Source: CAYXRK01 sp964467615
GTDB taxonomy: Bacteria > Hydrogenedentota > Hydrogenedentia > Hydrogenedentales > GCA-2746185
NCBI GenBank assembly: GCA_964467615.1
Contig: CAYXRK010000002.1
Span: forward strand, 1 to 64,000
Direction of reading: 5' to 3'
DNA length: 64,000 nt
This document shows, one piece after another, positions 8,225 through 16,423 of the stretch; the first letter of the stretch is position 1; every line of letters starts with the position of its first letter. The notes below the pieces were generated by a model. The model saw only the letters and a program-made list of their open reading frames with translations, was not told where the DNA came from and ran no database searches. Both the position numbers and the translations under genes were made by a program.

Positions 8225-11200
8225 GCGAAGCGACCCTGACCTGTAAAGCCACGCACGGCGAGTGCGATTGCGCGGACACGAACACCCGCGCCGCGCTCCC
8301 ACTCCTTGTCGGCATGGATGTCGGCAGCACGACCGTCAAGGCGGTCGTCGTTGATCCGTCGAGCGACGCGATTCTCTGGAGCGACTATCAGCGGCACGAG
8401 ACGAAGCAACCAGAGAAATGTCTCGAATTCCTGGACGTGATCGCCTCGCGTTTTCCCAACGTCGAGCATTCCAACTTCCGCGTGTTCATGACGGGCTCAG
8501 GAGCTTCGCACATCGCGCGGCGAATCGGCGCGCAGTTCGTGCAGGAAGTGAACGCCGTCTCGCTCGCGGTAGAGAAGCTCTACCCGGACGTGCAAAGCGT
8601 CGTCGAACTCGGCGGCCAAGACGCGAAGATCATCGTGTTCAAGGAAGACGAAACGACCGGCCGCAAGAAAAAAATCCCCTCGATGAACGACAAGTGCGCA
8701 GGCGGAACGGGTGCGGTCATCGACAAGATCAACGCGAAGCTGCGCATTCCCGCGTCGGAATTGTGCGACATGGGCTACGACGGAATCCGGCTGCATCCCG
8801 TCGCGGGCAAATGCGGCGTCTTCGCGGAGACGGACATCAACGGCCTGCAAAAACAGGGCGTGCCGCCGAAAGAACTGATGGCGTCGCTATTCGAATCGAT
8901 CGTGCTGCAGAACCTCTCGGTCTTGACGCGCGGCCACACGCTGCGCCCGGTCGTGTTGCTGCTCGGCGGGCCGAACACGTACATCCGCGGCTTGCAGGAA
9001 TGTTGGCGGCACAACGTCCCCCCGATTTGGCGCGAGCGCAACGTGCCCGTTCCCGACCGGCCCCTCGAGGAACTCATCCGCGTGCCTGAGAACGCCCAAT
9101 ACTTCGCGGCGCTCGGCGCAATCGAGTACGGCAAACAGGAACTCGAGGACGACCCCACCGCCGGACGCTACCAAGGGCCGGACAACCTTCGCTGGTATCT
9201 CGAACAGGGACGCGCCGAGGAAAAGAAAGGCGCGGGCGGTCACGGTCTCGCGCGCGACGAAAACGAGCTCGCCGCGTTCCGTGAAGCGTACCGGAAAACG
9301 CCGTGGTGGCCCAAGGTATTTCGCGCCGGCACGACCGTCGAAGCATTTGTCGGCGTCGACGGCGGATCGACGAGCACGAAGGCGGTACTGGTCGATCACG
9401 ACAAGAACATCATCGCGAAGGCCTATCAACTGTCCAACGGCAATCCCATCGAGGATTGCAAGGAGATGTTTGCGAAGCTGGAAGCGGAAATCGCCGCGCA
9501 AGGCTGCACGCTGCGCGTCCTCGGTGTTGGCACGACCGGCTACGCGAAGGACATTCTCAAGGACGTGATCGGCGCGGACGTGGCGCTGGTCGAGACCGTC
9601 GCCCACACGCAAAGCGGCCTGCACTTCTATCCCGACGCGGACGTCATCTGCGACGTGGGCGGGCAAGACATCAAAGTCATCGTGCTGAAGAACGGCGCGG
9701 TGAAGGACTTCAAGCTCAACACGCAGTGCTCTGCCGGCAACGGCTATTTCCTGCAATCGACCGCGCAGGATTTCAAAGTGCCGGTCGAACAATACGCCGA
9801 CGTCGCGTTCAAGGCCGAGGCCATGCCGGAGTTCGGCTACGGCTGCGCCGTGTTCATGCAGACCGACATCGTGGACTTCCAGCGCCAAGGCTGGCAGCCG
9901 CATGAAATCATGGCCGGACTCGCGGCGGTGTTGCCGAAAAACATCTGGCTCTACGTCTCGCAAATTCCGAACTTGGCCAAACTGGGATCGACGTTTATCC
10001 TCCAAGGCGGCACGCAGCACAACCTCGCGGCGGTGAAGTCGCAGGCGGATTTCATACGCTCGCGCTTCCGCGGAACGGGCATCGAGCCGCGCGTCATCGT
10101 GCACCAACATTGCGGCGAGTCCGGCGCGATCGGCTGCGCGTTCGAGGCGCACCGGCTCTACCACGACATAGGGCATGCTACGACGTTCATCGGACTCGAA
10201 GCGGTCAAGAGCATCAGCTATCGCACGACACGCGACGAAAACACGCGCTGCTACTTCTGCAAGAACAATTGCCTACGCACGTTCATCGACGTGAAAAGCG
10301 TCGCGCGCGCGGATACACCGATTGACGTCGACGCGCGCATCGTCAAGTTCGGCGGCGATACGCAGACCTCGCGCATGAAGGCCGCGCCGACCGCCGAACA
10401 GAAGAAGTCCGCCGACTTCGAATCGAAAGTGCCGCTCGACGAGGGCGAACAGCGCCTCATCATCGCGACCTGCGACAAGGGCACGGTCGAAGACGTCGAG
10501 GACATGAAGGGAATCAAGAAGGGCCTCGACGCGATCAAGAAAAAGTTCCCGAACCTCGTTGATGTGGCGTCGAAAAAAGTATTTCAATCGGTGCAGATCG
10601 GGTCTGTCGCCGACGCGCTCCCGGCAACTACAACGTTCATGTTGCCGAAGGCGCGCGCTGCCGTCCGGGCCCGGCGCTCACTGATGGAACGCCGCGGCGA
10701 ACTGCGCATCGGCATGCCGCGCGTGCTGAACATGTATTCGCTCGCGCCTTTTTTCATGGCGTACTTCCAGTCCCTGGGCGTGAAGGACCGCAACCTCGTA
10801 TGGTCGGACTACACGACCGAAGAGCTGTACAAGGAAGGCGCGAAACGTGGCAGCGTCGATCCGTGCTTTCCGAGCAAGGTCGGCATTCCGCACGTCCACA
10901 ACCTTCTCTATCACAAGCACGACCCGGAGAAGGGCAAAGCGCTCGACGTCATCTTCTTCCCGATGATCGATTCGTTCCCGACGTTCCTCGATGGCGTGCA
11001 GGCATCGCGCGCGTGTCCCACGGTGTGCATCACGCCGGAAGCCGTCCACGCGGCATTCATTAAGGAAGGCGACCTTTTCGCCGAAAAGGGCATCGTCTTC
11101 AAGAAGACATTTGTGAACCTCGATAATCACCTGCTTTGCGCGCGGCAAATGTACGAAGACTGGGCGGAAGTTATCGGCGTGACCGAGGTCGAGTCGCAGC

Positions 11201-11862
11201 GCGCCACGCGCGCCGGGCTAGACGCGCTCGCCGTGTACGAGGCGGCGCGCAGGGCCGAGGCGCGGGCCATCATCGATCAACTCGAAGCCGAAGATCGCCT
11301 GGGCATCGTGCTGCTCTCGCGGCCGTACCACAATGACCCCGGCATCAATCACGAAATCGCGGACGAGTTTCAGAAACTCGGCTATCCCGTCATCGCGCAG
11401 GACGCGCTGCCGCTGGACGAGGACATGATGGAGCGGCTCTTCGGCGAGGAAGTGCGGGCGGGCGAGATCCGCAGCGCGTTCGATATCAAGGACGCCTGGA
11501 AGAACTCATACTCCGAGAACACCAACCGCAAAGTGTGGGCGGCGAAATTCGTCGCGCGCCACCCGAACCTCGTGGGCCTCGAGCTGTCCAACTTCAAATG
11601 CGGCCACGACGCGCCGATCTACACGGTGGTCGAGGAGATCATCGAGAATTCCGGCACGCCGTTCTTCTACTTCAAGGACATTGACGAGAACAAACCCACG
11701 GGATCAATCAAAATCCGCGTCGAAACCATCGCCTACTTCCTCAAACGCTACCGCGAAGACCTCGTCGCCAAGAAGAAAAAGCGCGCGCAAATCGATGAGG
11801 CGTTGCGCGCATATGAACTCGAACTTCGCGAAGCGGCGCGGGTGGAAATGGCCCCGGCGTAG
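8221..11862 (+). CDS. Tandem BadF/HgdC-type ATPase activase with DUF2229 domain
   Basis: 1,213 residues from the GTG at 8221 that overlaps the previous stop (GTGA); the frame is open further upstream only inside the neighbouring gene. Two ASKHA-fold BcrA/BadF/HgdC ATPase domains occur in tandem: MDVGSTTVKA at about residue 32 and VDGGSTSTKA at about 378. Each keeps the two Cys that hold the bridging [4Fe-4S] cluster in HgdC-type activases: KCAGGTG Cys 159 with GKCGVF Cys 198, and QCSAGNG Cys 503 with GCAVF Cys 542. A CYFCKNNC motif (about 675) follows, then a DUF2229 domain (about 827 on, RIGMPRVLNMYS). Expected role: ATP-dependent low-potential electron injection into the partner HgdB-like protein. 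Confidence 0.85.
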   Translation: MSEATLTCKATHGECDCADTNTRAALPLLVGMDVGSTTVKAVVVDPSSDAILWSDYQRHETKQPEKCLEFLDVIASRFPNVEHSNFRVFMTGSGASHIARRIGAQFVQEVNAVSLAVEKLYPDVQSVVELGGQDAKIIVFKEDETTGRKKKIPSMNDKCAGGTGAVIDKINAKLRIPASELCDMGYDGIRLHPVAGKCGVFAETDINGLQKQGVPPKELMASLFESIVLQNLSVLTRGHTLRPVVLLLGGPNTYIRGLQECWRHNVPPIWRERNVPVPDRPLEELIRVPENAQYFAALGAIEYGKQELEDDPTAGRYQGPDNLRWYLEQGRAEEKKGAGGHGLARDENELAAFREAYRKTPWWPKVFRAGTTVEAFVGVDGGSTSTKAVLVDHDKNIIAKAYQLSNGNPIEDCKEMFAKLEAEIAAQGCTLRVLGVGTTGYAKDILKDVIGADVALVETVAHTQSGLHFYPDADVICDVGGQDIKVIVLKNGAVKDFKLNTQCSAGNGYFLQSTAQDFKVPVEQYADVAFKAEAMPEFGYGCAVFMQTDIVDFQRQGWQPHEIMAGLAAVLPKNIWLYVSQIPNLAKLGSTFILQGGTQHNLAAVKSQADFIRSRFRGTGIEPRVIVHQHCGESGAIGCAFEAHRLYHDIGHATTFIGLEAVKSISYRTTRDENTRCYFCKNNCLRTFIDVKSVARADTPIDVDARIVKFGGDTQTSRMKAAPTAEQKKSADFESKVPLDEGEQRLIIATCDKGTVEDVEDMKGIKKGLDAIKKKFPNLVDVASKKVFQSVQIGSVADALPATTTFMLPKARAAVRARRSLMERRGELRIGMPRVLNMYSLAPFFMAYFQSLGVKDRNLVWSDYTTEELYKEGAKRGSVDPCFPSKVGIPHVHNLLYHKHDPEKGKALDVIFFPMIDSFPTFLDGVQASRACPTVCITPEAVHAAFIKEGDLFAEKGIVFKKTFVNLDNHLLCARQMYEDWAEVIGVTEVESQRATRAGLDALAVYEAARRAEARAIIDQLEAEDRLGIVLLSRPYHNDPGINHEIADEFQKLGYPVIAQDALPLDEDMMERLFGEEVRAGEIRSAFDIKDAWKNSYSENTNRKVWAAKFVARHPNLVGLELSNFKCGHDAPIYTVVEEIIENSGTPFFYFKDIDENKPTGSIKIRVETIAYFLKRYREDLVAKKKKRAQIDEALRAYELELREAARVEMAPA

Positions 11863-11863
11863 A

Positions 11864-11894
11864 GCGGCGCGTTCGTACGAAGTAAACGCGCCGC
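11864..11894. terminator. Hairpin between convergent genes
   Basis: GCGGCGCGTT (11864-11873) pairs perfectly with AACGCGCCGC (11885-11894) across an 11-nt loop, directly after the stop of the activase gene and before the end of the convergent beta-helix gene. There is no T-run on either side, so termination efficiency is uncertain. Confidence 0.55.
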
Positions 11895-11950
11895 CCTGAA
11901 AACTATTCGAGCCGCGTAGTCTCTGTCGCTCTCTCGCCCGACTATCGCCG

Positions 11951-12868
11951 TCACGTCGTCTTGTTATCGACGAGCGTATTCGATACATCGGTATCGATCT
12001 GGAAACCTGAGTTGCCACGCGCGATACAACCTTGTATGAGACTACTTCCGGCATCGATGCCATCGCCGCTATTGTCAGTGCTGTTACACGACACGATGAG
12101 GCACGAACCACTGACAATGATCCCGTCGGAACCGTTGCCGCGCGCCGTGCATCCTCTTATCTGAGATGAGCCATTGCCGGAAATTCCATTTCCAACGTTG
12201 TCGTTCGCAACGCTGTCCTCAATTGTTCCGCCATTGCCGGTACTGATCCCCCCGCCACCGTTAGAACGAGAGTTACACTTGGAGATAAGCGCTCCCGAGG
12301 CTGCGGCAATTCCCCATGACGCGTTGCCGTTGTCGAATGCAACGCATTCGATGATCTCGCAGCCAACTCCCTCAGCGAAGATGCCGCCAGTGCCGCCGTT
12401 ATTTGAAACCATGCAACCAACAACCTTGCTTCCACTCGCAACGTGGATGCCCTCATTCGTATGGCCGCTCGATGTTATGTTTTCGACTGTTCCAAGCCCG
12501 GCTTCAAATCGAATCCCTTGCAAAGTACAGTTCCGGACGCTCCCGTTACGGATTTTTACTCGCTCGGCCTTGACGAGAACTCCATACTTGGCCACGCCTT
12601 TTCCATCAATCTTGAAACCATTCAAGTCCAGCGTGACGTCGGGCGCGGATATCCAGACGCCAACCGATGATGTGTAGACATTGTCGGGCAAAAAGTACGA
12701 CCCGGGCTTGGTAATAACGTGCTTCGCCCAGGAATACCCCGGGGTATTCGTGGCATCGACCGGGATACTCTTGGGACTTTCCGGGGTCAGCGCGAAGATG
12801 GTCGCGGAAGTGAACACAATCGAAGCCAAAACCACTCTAACAACACTGTTAAACTTTGTGCACAACAT
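11951..12868 (-). CDS. Exported right-handed parallel beta-helix protein
   Basis: 305 residues from the ATG at 12868, which follows GGAGGG 6 nt upstream; an in-frame ATG at 12883 is possible but has no such site. A signal peptide occupies about residues 1-26. From about residue 75 the protein is a series of 20-24-residue coils with the pattern G..I..G.V..C.S..N.G.GI, typical of pectate-lyase-like/NosD-type beta-helices. No lyase active-site Asp cluster or Arg is obvious, so it may bind rather than cleave polysaccharide. Near the N-terminus, the line PGSYFLPDNVY...GVWISAPDVTLDLNGFKIDG is typical of this family in environmental bacteria. Function not known. Confidence 0.8.
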   Translation of the reverse strand: MLCTKFNSVVRVVLASIVFTSATIFALTPESPKSIPVDATNTPGYSWAKHVITKPGSYFLPDNVYTSSVGVWISAPDVTLDLNGFKIDGKGVAKYGVLVKAERVKIRNGSVRNCTLQGIRFEAGLGTVENITSSGHTNEGIHVASGSKVVGCMVSNNGGTGGIFAEGVGCEIIECVAFDNGNASWGIAAASGALISKCNSRSNGGGGISTGNGGTIEDSVANDNVGNGISGNGSSQIRGCTARGNGSDGIIVSGSCLIVSCNSTDNSGDGIDAGSSLIQGCIARGNSGFQIDTDVSNTLVDNKTT

Positions 12869-13110
12869 CGCTCGCCCTCCCATGTTTTGTAAACGCAAAG
12901 CGCGTTTTAGCACATTTCGGGGGCGCAAATTTCTTGAGAATCGCCGTTGTTGTCTGATTGTCCTATGGATTTGTGCCCCGTATTTTCGGACGTTTTCACC
13001 CATTGCGGTGAGTGCGCCCCAGTTGATCCGCGCTTTTCCTGAGTTGATTCGGATCCACTTTCGGGTGCGGACCAGATAAAATGTAGTTACCGAGTGGGAA
13101 GCGCTGAAGA

Positions 13111-13575
13111 ATGCTCCGAATGCAAATTCGTGAAGACGACCTTCGAGGCCCCGAGATTCAGAATCTGATTCGTGAACATCTTCAGTCCATGTTTGAGCAC
13201 TCGCCTCCTGAAAGCGTACACGCGCTGGACTTGGATGCCCTGCGTTCGCCGGATATCACGTTTTGGAGTGCGTGGCAGGATAGTGAGTTGCTTGGATGCG
13301 GCGCCTTGAAGGAATTGGACACGGCGCATGGCGAAATAAAATCCATGCGTACCGCCAGGGCCCATCTGAGAAAGGGCGTCGCCTCCGGCATTCTTCAGCA
13401 CATCATCAATGAAGCGGAACGCCGCTCCTACAGCCGATTGAGTCTCGAGACAGGCTCAATGGTTACGTTCGAACCAGCTCGATCACTCTATGCGCGCTTC
13501 GGGTTCGATTACTGCGGGCCTTTCGCCGACTATACGAAATATCCGAATAGCGTGTTCATGACACGAGAATCGTGA
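13111..13575 (+). CDS. GNAT-family N-acetyltransferase
   Basis: 154 residues with the GNAT order: beta strands around ITFWSAWQDSELLGCGAL, the core EIKSMRTARAHLRKGVASGILQHIINEA that carries the acetyl-CoA pyrophosphate loop (R..GVA.G), and the C-terminal FEPARSLYARFGFDYCGPF segment typical of the YsnE/PhnO-like subgroup. It transfers an acetyl group from acetyl-CoA to an amine; the acceptor is unknown. The ribosome site is weak (GAAG 4 nt upstream); an alternative ATG three codons in is equally possible. It stands alone with its own upstream region, divergent from the beta-helix gene. Confidence 0.85.
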   Translation: MLRMQIREDDLRGPEIQNLIREHLQSMFEHSPPESVHALDLDALRSPDITFWSAWQDSELLGCGALKELDTAHGEIKSMRTARAHLRKGVASGILQHIINEAERRSYSRLSLETGSMVTFEPARSLYARFGFDYCGPFADYTKYPNSVFMTRES

Positions 13576-13653
13576 CGTACCATATCGCTTTTGCAACGAT
13601 CAGGCGGCGATAACCCCGAAAATGTGGTATGCTACAAAGAGGGGTGTAACCCT

Positions 13654-14400
13654 ATGGTGATCGTCCCAAATAACGCGCTCGTATGCCGCCCGACGCGGGT
13701 TATTTCCGACTTGCATCTCTTTTGCACACGGTCGAACGCCGATGATCACATGGAGGCCATCTTCGATGCCGCCCGCGAGGCAGAGGTGTTCATCCTGAAT
13801 GGCGATATCTTTGACTTCCGCTGGTCGAATGTCGGTAATGCGCATGCCACCGCGAGGGCGGCGGTAGAGTGGCTCCATGAACTCGTCCAATCCAACCCAG
13901 CGTGCGAGTTCCACTACATCCTCGGCAACCACGACAGCGTGCCGGAGCACGTCGAGGCGTTGACTCGATTTGCTCATCGCACGTCGAACTTCTCTTGGTG
14001 TCCGTACTTCGTCCGGATGGGTGATGCCCTGTTTCTCCACGGTGACGTCGCGCACCGAAAAATGGATTCGCAAGATCTCGCCCGCGCCCGCCGCCGCGCC
14101 ACGCGTCACCGTCGAAAGGGAGAGGTGCTCAACAGGGTGTATGACAAGGCCTTCGAGATCGGCGTTCACAAAGCCATTCTCAAGGCGGCCTCTCCCACCG
14201 AGGCCGTCGTGCGTCGCTTGCGCCACTACATCGATTCGATCGATCACGGGCCCGGCACCGGAACGCGCCGGATTTATTTCGGGCACACGCACGTGGCGGT
14301 CGACGGCCACCATGACCGCGGGCTGACTTACTACAACTGCGGCGCTCCCCTAGCAGGCCTCAAATTCAACATTCTGGAAACCGACGTTTACTCCTGCTAG
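13654..14400 (+). CDS. Calcineurin-like metallophosphoesterase
   Basis: 248 residues from the ATG at 13654 (GAGGGG 9 nt upstream). A TTG at 13591 would lengthen it but adds a region unlike the family. All metallophosphoesterase signatures are present in order: ISDLHL (D-x-H), NGDIFDF (GD), GNHD, a histidine in LHGDVAHR, and GHTH near the end. The layout is close to the UDP-2,3-diacylglucosamine pyrophosphatase LpxH/YbbF group, but it lacks the surrounding lipid A genes and could act on another phosphodiester. A dinuclear metal centre is expected. Follows the GNAT gene by 78 nt. Confidence 0.85.
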   Translation: MVIVPNNALVCRPTRVISDLHLFCTRSNADDHMEAIFDAAREAEVFILNGDIFDFRWSNVGNAHATARAAVEWLHELVQSNPACEFHYILGNHDSVPEHVEALTRFAHRTSNFSWCPYFVRMGDALFLHGDVAHRKMDSQDLARARRRATRHRRKGEVLNRVYDKAFEIGVHKAILKAASPTEAVVRRLRHYIDSIDHGPGTGTRRIYFGHTHVAVDGHHDRGLTYYNCGAPLAGLKFNILETDVYSC

Positions 14401-14552
14401 CCATCAGCGTTCACGTGGGGACCTTCGCAACCTGCCGCGATCCCCAGGGATCGCCCCCTCCGAATTGCGGCGCAAGTGCCTCGTCAAAGGGACAACCGTG
14501 TGATGGCCCCCAATCGGAATCTCGCGCCTCTTCGTAAGTGTTCGGTAATCTG

Positions 14553-14581
14553 TTGACACTGTTCGATAGACTTCTTACAAT
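14553..14581 (+). promoter_or_regulatory. Near-perfect sigma-70 promoter for the zinc-ribbon/TPR operon
   Basis: TTGACA at 14553-14558, a 17-bp spacer, and TACAAT at 14576-14581 (five of six bases of the -10 consensus). Transcription would start near 14588, about 60 nt before the first small gene at 14649. The 14401-14552 stretch upstream shows no gene. Confidence 0.8.
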
Positions 14582-14648
14582 CAAGTGTGATATTGGAGTG
14601 CTGGGCGCGACATGGCAGCGGGCGCGAAAATGGCTGAGGTCTTGACGC

Positions 14649-14816
14649 TTGAGCGATTCAGCGTATGTTGTTTTGATGCTGGGTGTTATCGCTCTACTCG
14701 TGGTGATCATCGTTCCATCTCTCTTTTTCCGAAGATGTCCCGAGTGCGGCAAACGCGTGTTCCTCGACGCTGCGGTGTGCCGCTCCTGTGGGCGATCATT
14801 ATTGGGCAACAAGTGA
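14649..14816 (+). CDS. Very small membrane zinc-ribbon protein
   Basis: A 55-residue frame: about 20 hydrophobic residues (VVLMLGVIALLVVIIVPSLF) followed by FFRR and a Cys4 zinc ribbon, CPEC then CRSC, near the C-terminus. The start is either TTG 14649 (GAGGT 8 nt upstream) or ATG 14676 (46 residues, no clear site). It lies just after the consensus promoter and 43 nt before the next gene, whose product also begins with Cys4 ribbons, so the two are probably co-transcribed and may work together. A cytoplasmic ribbon anchored by one N-terminal membrane segment is the simplest reading. No known name. Confidence 0.65.
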   Translation: MSDSAYVVLMLGVIALLVVIIVPSLFFRRCPECGKRVFLDAAVCRSCGRSLLGNK

Positions 14817-14859
14817 GGAATCGAATGCCGCGCGCGTCATCCGTGAAGGTGATAATCGC

Positions 14860-16401
14860 ATGCCGATGATAAATTGTCCGCACTGTGGTAATTTCGCGGA
14901 TCCAAAACTGGACCGGTGTCCCCATTGCGGAGGCGGTCTACAGGCCCGCGCGAGCGCTGCCCCTGGCACAAAGTCTCGAAATCGCCAGACCTGCCCCAAT
15001 TGCAAGGCGATGGTCCAAGAGGGAGACATCATCTGCGTCGTTTGCGGCACGAATCTTCTCACCGGCCAGAAGGTCTCCGAGGCGCGTAAGCCGTCGAAGA
15101 GCGGGACGAGCTATCGCGCGTGGGCTGCCGGCGGTGGCGCGGCGCTCTTGCTACTCGTTGCAGCTGTGGTCGCATGGGTCTACATAACGACAAGGGACCC
15201 GGTGAGAATCGCGCTCGAGCTTGTCGAGCAAGGCGACCAGTTGAAGGCGCAAGACGTTTTGAGCGCTTACTTGGAGGGCCAGCCGGACGATACTCGCGCG
15301 CGCTACGTCCTCGGTCGTATCCAGTATTTGAACGGCGCCTTTGCGCCGGCGGCACAGTCGTTTGAACAGGTTGCGAATCGCGACGCGCGAAATACGGACG
15401 CCGCAATGTGGGCGGTCGCGAGTTATCAGTCCGCGGGTGGGGCGCCCATCCGGGCTAAACAAACAGCGCTGCTTGAAAAGGTAGTGACGGCCGATCCGAA
15501 CAATTTGGACACCATGTACCTACTCGCGATGGCCCGAGGCGCGGTCGGCGATACCGAAGGCCAAATCGAGGTCCTCCGGCGTCTGCTCACGTTGCAGCCA
15601 GAAAACTTGCATGCGCTATGGGGACTGGGTTTGGGGATGGCGTTGGGCGCAAAATACCGAGACGCGAATCTTGAACTATCCGATCTGTCGGCACGTGACC
15701 CTTCACCCGAGGTCCTTGCCGCGTCTGGACTTGTTCAAGCCTTGTCAGAACAACCTGAGGCAGCGAGCCAGCGCCTCGTGACAGTCCTGGAGTCGCCCGG
15801 ACTTTCGATCCGTTGGCATGTTTTGACTGAATTGGGACGCCTTCTTATCCGACAGGGTCAATATCGCGAAGCGGAGCAGTATCTTCGAGAAGCGGCGGCT
15901 GAACGGGGCACCGGCGCCGAGGCCCGCTATCTCTTGGCGCTCTCTCTCGAAGCGCAAGGACTGCCTCAACAGGCGTTGGCGGAATCCGAAGCGCTGTCCC
16001 GCGAGAACGGCGAGTTCGCCGGTCGTTCCGCGATCCGCGCCGCCACGTTGCATCTCATTCTGGACAACCCTACGTCGGCGCAAGCCGCGCTCGAGCGGGC
16101 CGACGCCGCCGCGCGAGCGACGGCCCAGTATCTCACCGTCCAAGGCCGCGTCCTTGCGGCCAATGGGGACGGCAACGGCGCGCAAAGTTCGTACAAGCGC
16201 GCCATCGATCTCGACGTGAACTACGCGCCGCCGCACTTGGAGAGCGCGTTAATCTACATTCGCTCGTCGGCCCTCGTCGAAGGGCTCGTTGAGCTCGAAC
16301 TGTATGTCGCGCTCATGGGTCCCGACTTCCGGGGCCCGCAGGCTGACCAGATTCGCGAGCTGGTCAATCAATTGAAGCAAACAACCGGACGGGAAGCATA
16401 G
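14860..16401 (+). CDS. Membrane protein with double zinc ribbon and TPR region
   Basis: 513 residues. Two N-terminal zinc ribbons are visible: Cys 6/9 and 20/23, and Cys 45/48 and 59/62, all in CxxC pairs. A single membrane segment (about 88-110) follows, then about 400 residues of TPR-like helical repeats (LEQGDQLKAQDVLSAYLEGQ, LLTLQPENLHALWGLGLG and others). This places the ribbons in the cytoplasm and the TPR array outside. The start at 14860 (GAAGGTG 8 nt upstream) is preferred to an in-frame ATG at 14788, which overlaps the small ribbon gene. It is likely a scaffold for an envelope complex; partners unknown, the small ribbon protein and the next TPR protein being candidates. Confidence 0.8.
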   Translation: MPMINCPHCGNFADPKLDRCPHCGGGLQARASAAPGTKSRNRQTCPNCKAMVQEGDIICVVCGTNLLTGQKVSEARKPSKSGTSYRAWAAGGGAALLLLVAAVVAWVYITTRDPVRIALELVEQGDQLKAQDVLSAYLEGQPDDTRARYVLGRIQYLNGAFAPAAQSFEQVANRDARNTDAAMWAVASYQSAGGAPIRAKQTALLEKVVTADPNNLDTMYLLAMARGAVGDTEGQIEVLRRLLTLQPENLHALWGLGLGMALGAKYRDANLELSDLSARDPSPEVLAASGLVQALSEQPEAASQRLVTVLESPGLSIRWHVLTELGRLLIRQGQYREAEQYLREAAAERGTGAEARYLLALSLEAQGLPQQALAESEALSRENGEFAGRSAIRAATLHLILDNPTSAQAALERADAAARATAQYLTVQGRVLAANGDGNGAQSSYKRAIDLDVNYAPPHLESALIYIRSSALVEGLVELELYVALMGPDFRGPQADQIRELVNQLKQTTGREA

Positions 16402-16423
16402 CTTCCGACCCGGGGGACACTCG

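Noticed and set aside
6845..10176. Minus-strand frames of 485 and 429 codons opposite the dehydratase and activase genes
   Set aside because: They are antisense to two strong genes and are rich in Arg, His and Ala; no motif or ribosome site.
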